A stretch of 64,000 nucleotides of DNA from Deltaproteobacteria bacterium (GTDB lineage: Bacteria > Bdellovibrionota > Bdellovibrionia > Bdellovibrionales > Bdellovibrionaceae). The DNA lies in assembly GCA_017302835.1 (NCBI GenBank), contig JAFLCC010000004.1:1-64000 (forward strand), in the 5' to 3' direction. Made by a program: the position numbers and the translations under genes. Below are positions 62,106-64,000 of the stretch, piece after piece. Position 1 is the first letter of the stretch. Each line of letters starts with the position of its first letter. The notes below the pieces were generated by a model. That model was not told the DNA's origin. It ran no database searches and saw only the letters and a program-made list of their open reading frames with translations.

Positions 62106-63056
62106 ATGAAGTTATTCCATTACACTAAATTAGGTTTTATTTTAATTATTCTGGCCTCACCTTCATTCAGCACAGAATGGACCTGCAATCCAGATGGCAT
62201 ATTGAATAAAATTAATAAATCCCAGTTAAAATCAAAAGATGTATCTCAATTTAATAAAAAATTTGTTGAGATAAAACGTGATACAGACCTAAAAATTAGC
62301 AATTTAGAAAAAACATGGAAAAAAAAAGATACAGTCTCTGGTGAACAACACAAATCGGAAGTATTCAATTACTATTCTAATCATGAGTTTGGAAATGCTA
62401 AAATTCCACTAGGAAAAATAAAAGACAAAAATGGAAATTTGGTAACCTATTCAGAAAAACTTAAAAATGATTTTAAATCAAATTTTGTTAATGCCTATCT
62501 AGCACCATTCGGAGACCAGTCTGATTTTGAAATGAGTAGAGAAACGGAACCATTTGATCAGATTTCATTAGTTAATGACGAGTCAGCCAAAAACCCTAGA
62601 CCTAATGATAAAGCGTATCATTTTGATCAGGAAATTGATGGATCCACCTTTTATTTTTCAAAAGGAAGACTTGTAGCTACCTTTATTGCTACTATAACAC
62701 GTAATGAATCATCTGGCGGAGTCGATATTAAACGTATTCTTACTAGGTACGATAACAATTGCATGCCAAAAGAGATATTAAGAACAGAAACAAAGTCTGA
62801 TAACCTAAAAACCGAAAGCATACTTTGGCGAGTGAATTTAAATTTGTGTACTCAGTATCTAAAAGAGAAAAAACCTATAAATAAAGATTCTCAATTTTTA
62901 AAAAACAAGGAATATAATTTTCAAATTGACCTGAGTGATGAAGATACTGAAGAAAATCTCAAAGATTTAATAAAAGACCTAACCGAAGCTTGTAAAAAGT
63001 TTCCAAGTGAAAAACCATCGTCGGCATCATCAAAAGGACATGAAACTGTTAAATAA
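62106..63056 (+). CDS. Secreted hypothetical protein
   Basis: 316 residues from ATG 62106 (the GGAG just upstream fits; a TTG 12 bases earlier overlaps that site). Signal peptide MKLFHYTKLGFILIILASPS. The mature protein is Lys/Asp/Asn-rich and probably globular, with three cysteines (WTCNPDG, DNNCMPKE, NLCTQYL) and a charged tail ending SSASSKGHETVK. No family recognised. Likely periplasmic. Confidence 0.55.
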   Translation: MKLFHYTKLGFILIILASPSFSTEWTCNPDGILNKINKSQLKSKDVSQFNKKFVEIKRDTDLKISNLEKTWKKKDTVSGEQHKSEVFNYYSNHEFGNAKIPLGKIKDKNGNLVTYSEKLKNDFKSNFVNAYLAPFGDQSDFEMSRETEPFDQISLVNDESAKNPRPNDKAYHFDQEIDGSTFYFSKGRLVATFIATITRNESSGGVDIKRILTRYDNNCMPKEILRTETKSDNLKTESILWRVNLNLCTQYLKEKKPINKDSQFLKNKEYNFQIDLSDEDTEENLKDLIKDLTEACKKFPSEKPSSASSKGHETVK

Positions 63057-63175
63057 ATAGAAATAGCCTTTCATTCTTGAAATAAGTGTGTTTCCAATAG
63101 CTGCGATGCTAGTGATAAAAACCCATGACATCAGCCTTTATTCATTCTAGACTGGACTTTCTTTCTGGAGGATGA

Positions 63176-64000
63176 ATAGAAAACCGAGCTCTGACACATG
63201 AAAAATCATCGATTTATGCATTAATGCTCGGGGCCCTTGGGGTTGTTTTTGGGGATATCGGGACCTCCCCTCTCTATGCCCTCCGAGAGTGCTTCACCCA
63301 TAACCATCAAATTGCTATCAATCATAATAATGTAATGGGAATCCTATCTTTAATTCTATGGTCACTTTTAATTGGAATCAGTTTCAAATACATGACTATT
63401 GTTTTACGAGCAGACAACAAAGGTGAAGGTGGAATTTTATCCCTGATGAGCCTTGCCTCCTCTGTGGTTGAAAAAGGATCAAAAAGAAACATTGTTATTT
63501 TAACTTTGGGATTATTTGGAGCCTCTCTTCTCTACGGTGATGGGATCATCACTCCTGCGATTTCTGTGCTTTCTGCTGTTGAAGGCCTACAAGTGGTCTT
63601 TCCTGAATCTCAGAACTGGGTGGTCCCTATTACCTGCGCCATCCTCGCTGTCTTATTTGTGTTCCAGTCCTTGGGAACAACAAGAATCGGATTCTTCTTT
63701 GGACCTTTAATACTCATTTGGTTTTTAGTTATTGGAATCATGGGAGCTGTTCAAATTATGGCTCATCCTGAAATTTTAATGGCCATAAATCCTGCCTATG
63801 CATTTAATTTCTTTAAAGACAACCCCACGTTTGGCTATCTAGTGTTAGGAAGCGTTGTCCTCGTGATTACAGGAGGGGAGGCTCTGTATGCTGATATGGG
63901 CCATTTCGGCAGTAGACCCATTAGACTTTGTTGGTTTTATATCGCACTTCCAGCTTTGGTTTTAAATTATTTTGGCCAAGGCTCATTGCTTTTAAATTCT
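63176..64000 (+). CDS. kup: Kup-type potassium uptake permease (3' end outside window)
   Basis: The frame from a TGA at 63173-63175 reads open to the window edge. ALGVVFGDIGTSPLYALREC, RADNKGEGGILSLMSLAS, GDGIITPAISVLSAVEGLQV and TGGEALYADMGHFG are diagnostic for the Kup/HAK/KUP family, a proton-coupled potassium importer of about 12 helices. The start is odd: the strongest ribosome binding site (GGAGG, 63167-63171) has no ATG, GTG or TTG in this frame until ATG 63224, which would clip most of the usual lead-in to helix 1. The same site sits against an ATG in another frame that stops after nine codons. A start frameshift or a rare start codon is possible. Confidence 0.85.
   Translation, partial: MENRALTHEKSSIYALMLGALGVVFGDIGTSPLYALRECFTHNHQIAINHNNVMGILSLILWSLLIGISFKYMTIVLRADNKGEGGILSLMSLASSVVEKGSKRNIVILTLGLFGASLLYGDGIITPAISVLSAVEGLQVVFPESQNWVVPITCAILAVLFVFQSLGTTRIGFFFGPLILIWFLVIGIMGAVQIMAHPEILMAINPAYAFNFFKDNPTFGYLVLGSVVLVITGGEALYADMGHFGSRPIRLCWFYIALPALVLNYFGQGSLLLNS

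Noticed and set aside
1-64000. tRNA or rRNA genes
   Set aside because: None seen on either strand by eye; a covariance search would be needed to exclude tRNAs completely.

Overview
The window (low GC, roughly 35-40 % by eye, dense with signal-peptide proteins, frequent TTG/GTG starts and AGGAGG-type ribosome binding sites) looks like a chromosomal segment of a Gram-negative bacterium of the Bdellovibrionota type. Pointers are a TIGR02147-family regulator, tail-fibre-like proteins with prepilin-like N-termini, a BspA-repeat surface protein, a small major-porin-like gene and many secreted proteins of unknown function. This placement is inference; there is no rRNA or other phylogenetic marker here.

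Layout. 0-5.8 kb is a decayed region: the right end of an IS481-like element, a large secreted protein with a possible ADP-ribosyltransferase/DUF3626-like C-terminus, a gene broken by in-frame stops, a short-chain dehydrogenase pseudogene and small secreted proteins. 6.3-8.9 kb is a lipoprotein / TIGR02147 regulator / lipoprotein module with a perfect 30-bp palindrome inside the regulator gene. 9.5-18.4 kb holds a LysR regulator and a complete kdpFABCDE potassium-uptake operon, including the 27-residue KdpF; a second potassium transporter (Kup) runs off the right edge. 18.6-27.8 kb holds a phospholipase A2-like secreted protein and a group of surface genes: a prepilin/tail-fibre chimera, a 16-copy BspA repeat protein and a large GC-rich tail-fibre-like gene. 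28.0-30.7 kb is the remnant of a TauD / FAD-monooxygenase operon whose two ends are both truncated.

30.75-50.4 kb is the most interesting part. Two converging, tightly overlapping operons end 4 bp apart. The plus operon encodes two radical SAM proteins, a Rieske oxygenase, a fatty-acid desaturase, a GH3-type acyl-adenylating enzyme and a TauE/SafE permease. The minus operon encodes a membrane protein, two acetyltransferase-like proteins, a second Rieske oxygenase and a fusion of an RnfD/NqrB-like membrane domain with FG-GAP and ASPIC/UnbV domains. Beyond it lie a secreted protein, an MMPL/RND exporter, an MFS exporter and a fatty-acid hydroxylase. Together they look like an uncharacterised pathway that desaturates, oxygenates, conjugates and exports a lipid-like molecule without any polyketide or peptide synthase.

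50.6-64 kb holds secreted proteins, a natural topoisomerase III-RecQ helicase fusion, an outer-membrane porin, a chemoreceptor and small secreted proteins. A 93-nt block followed by a hairpin with a compensatory base-pair change occurs upstream of two unrelated secreted-protein genes (20.4 kb and 52.2 kb) and may be a shared regulatory or RNA element.
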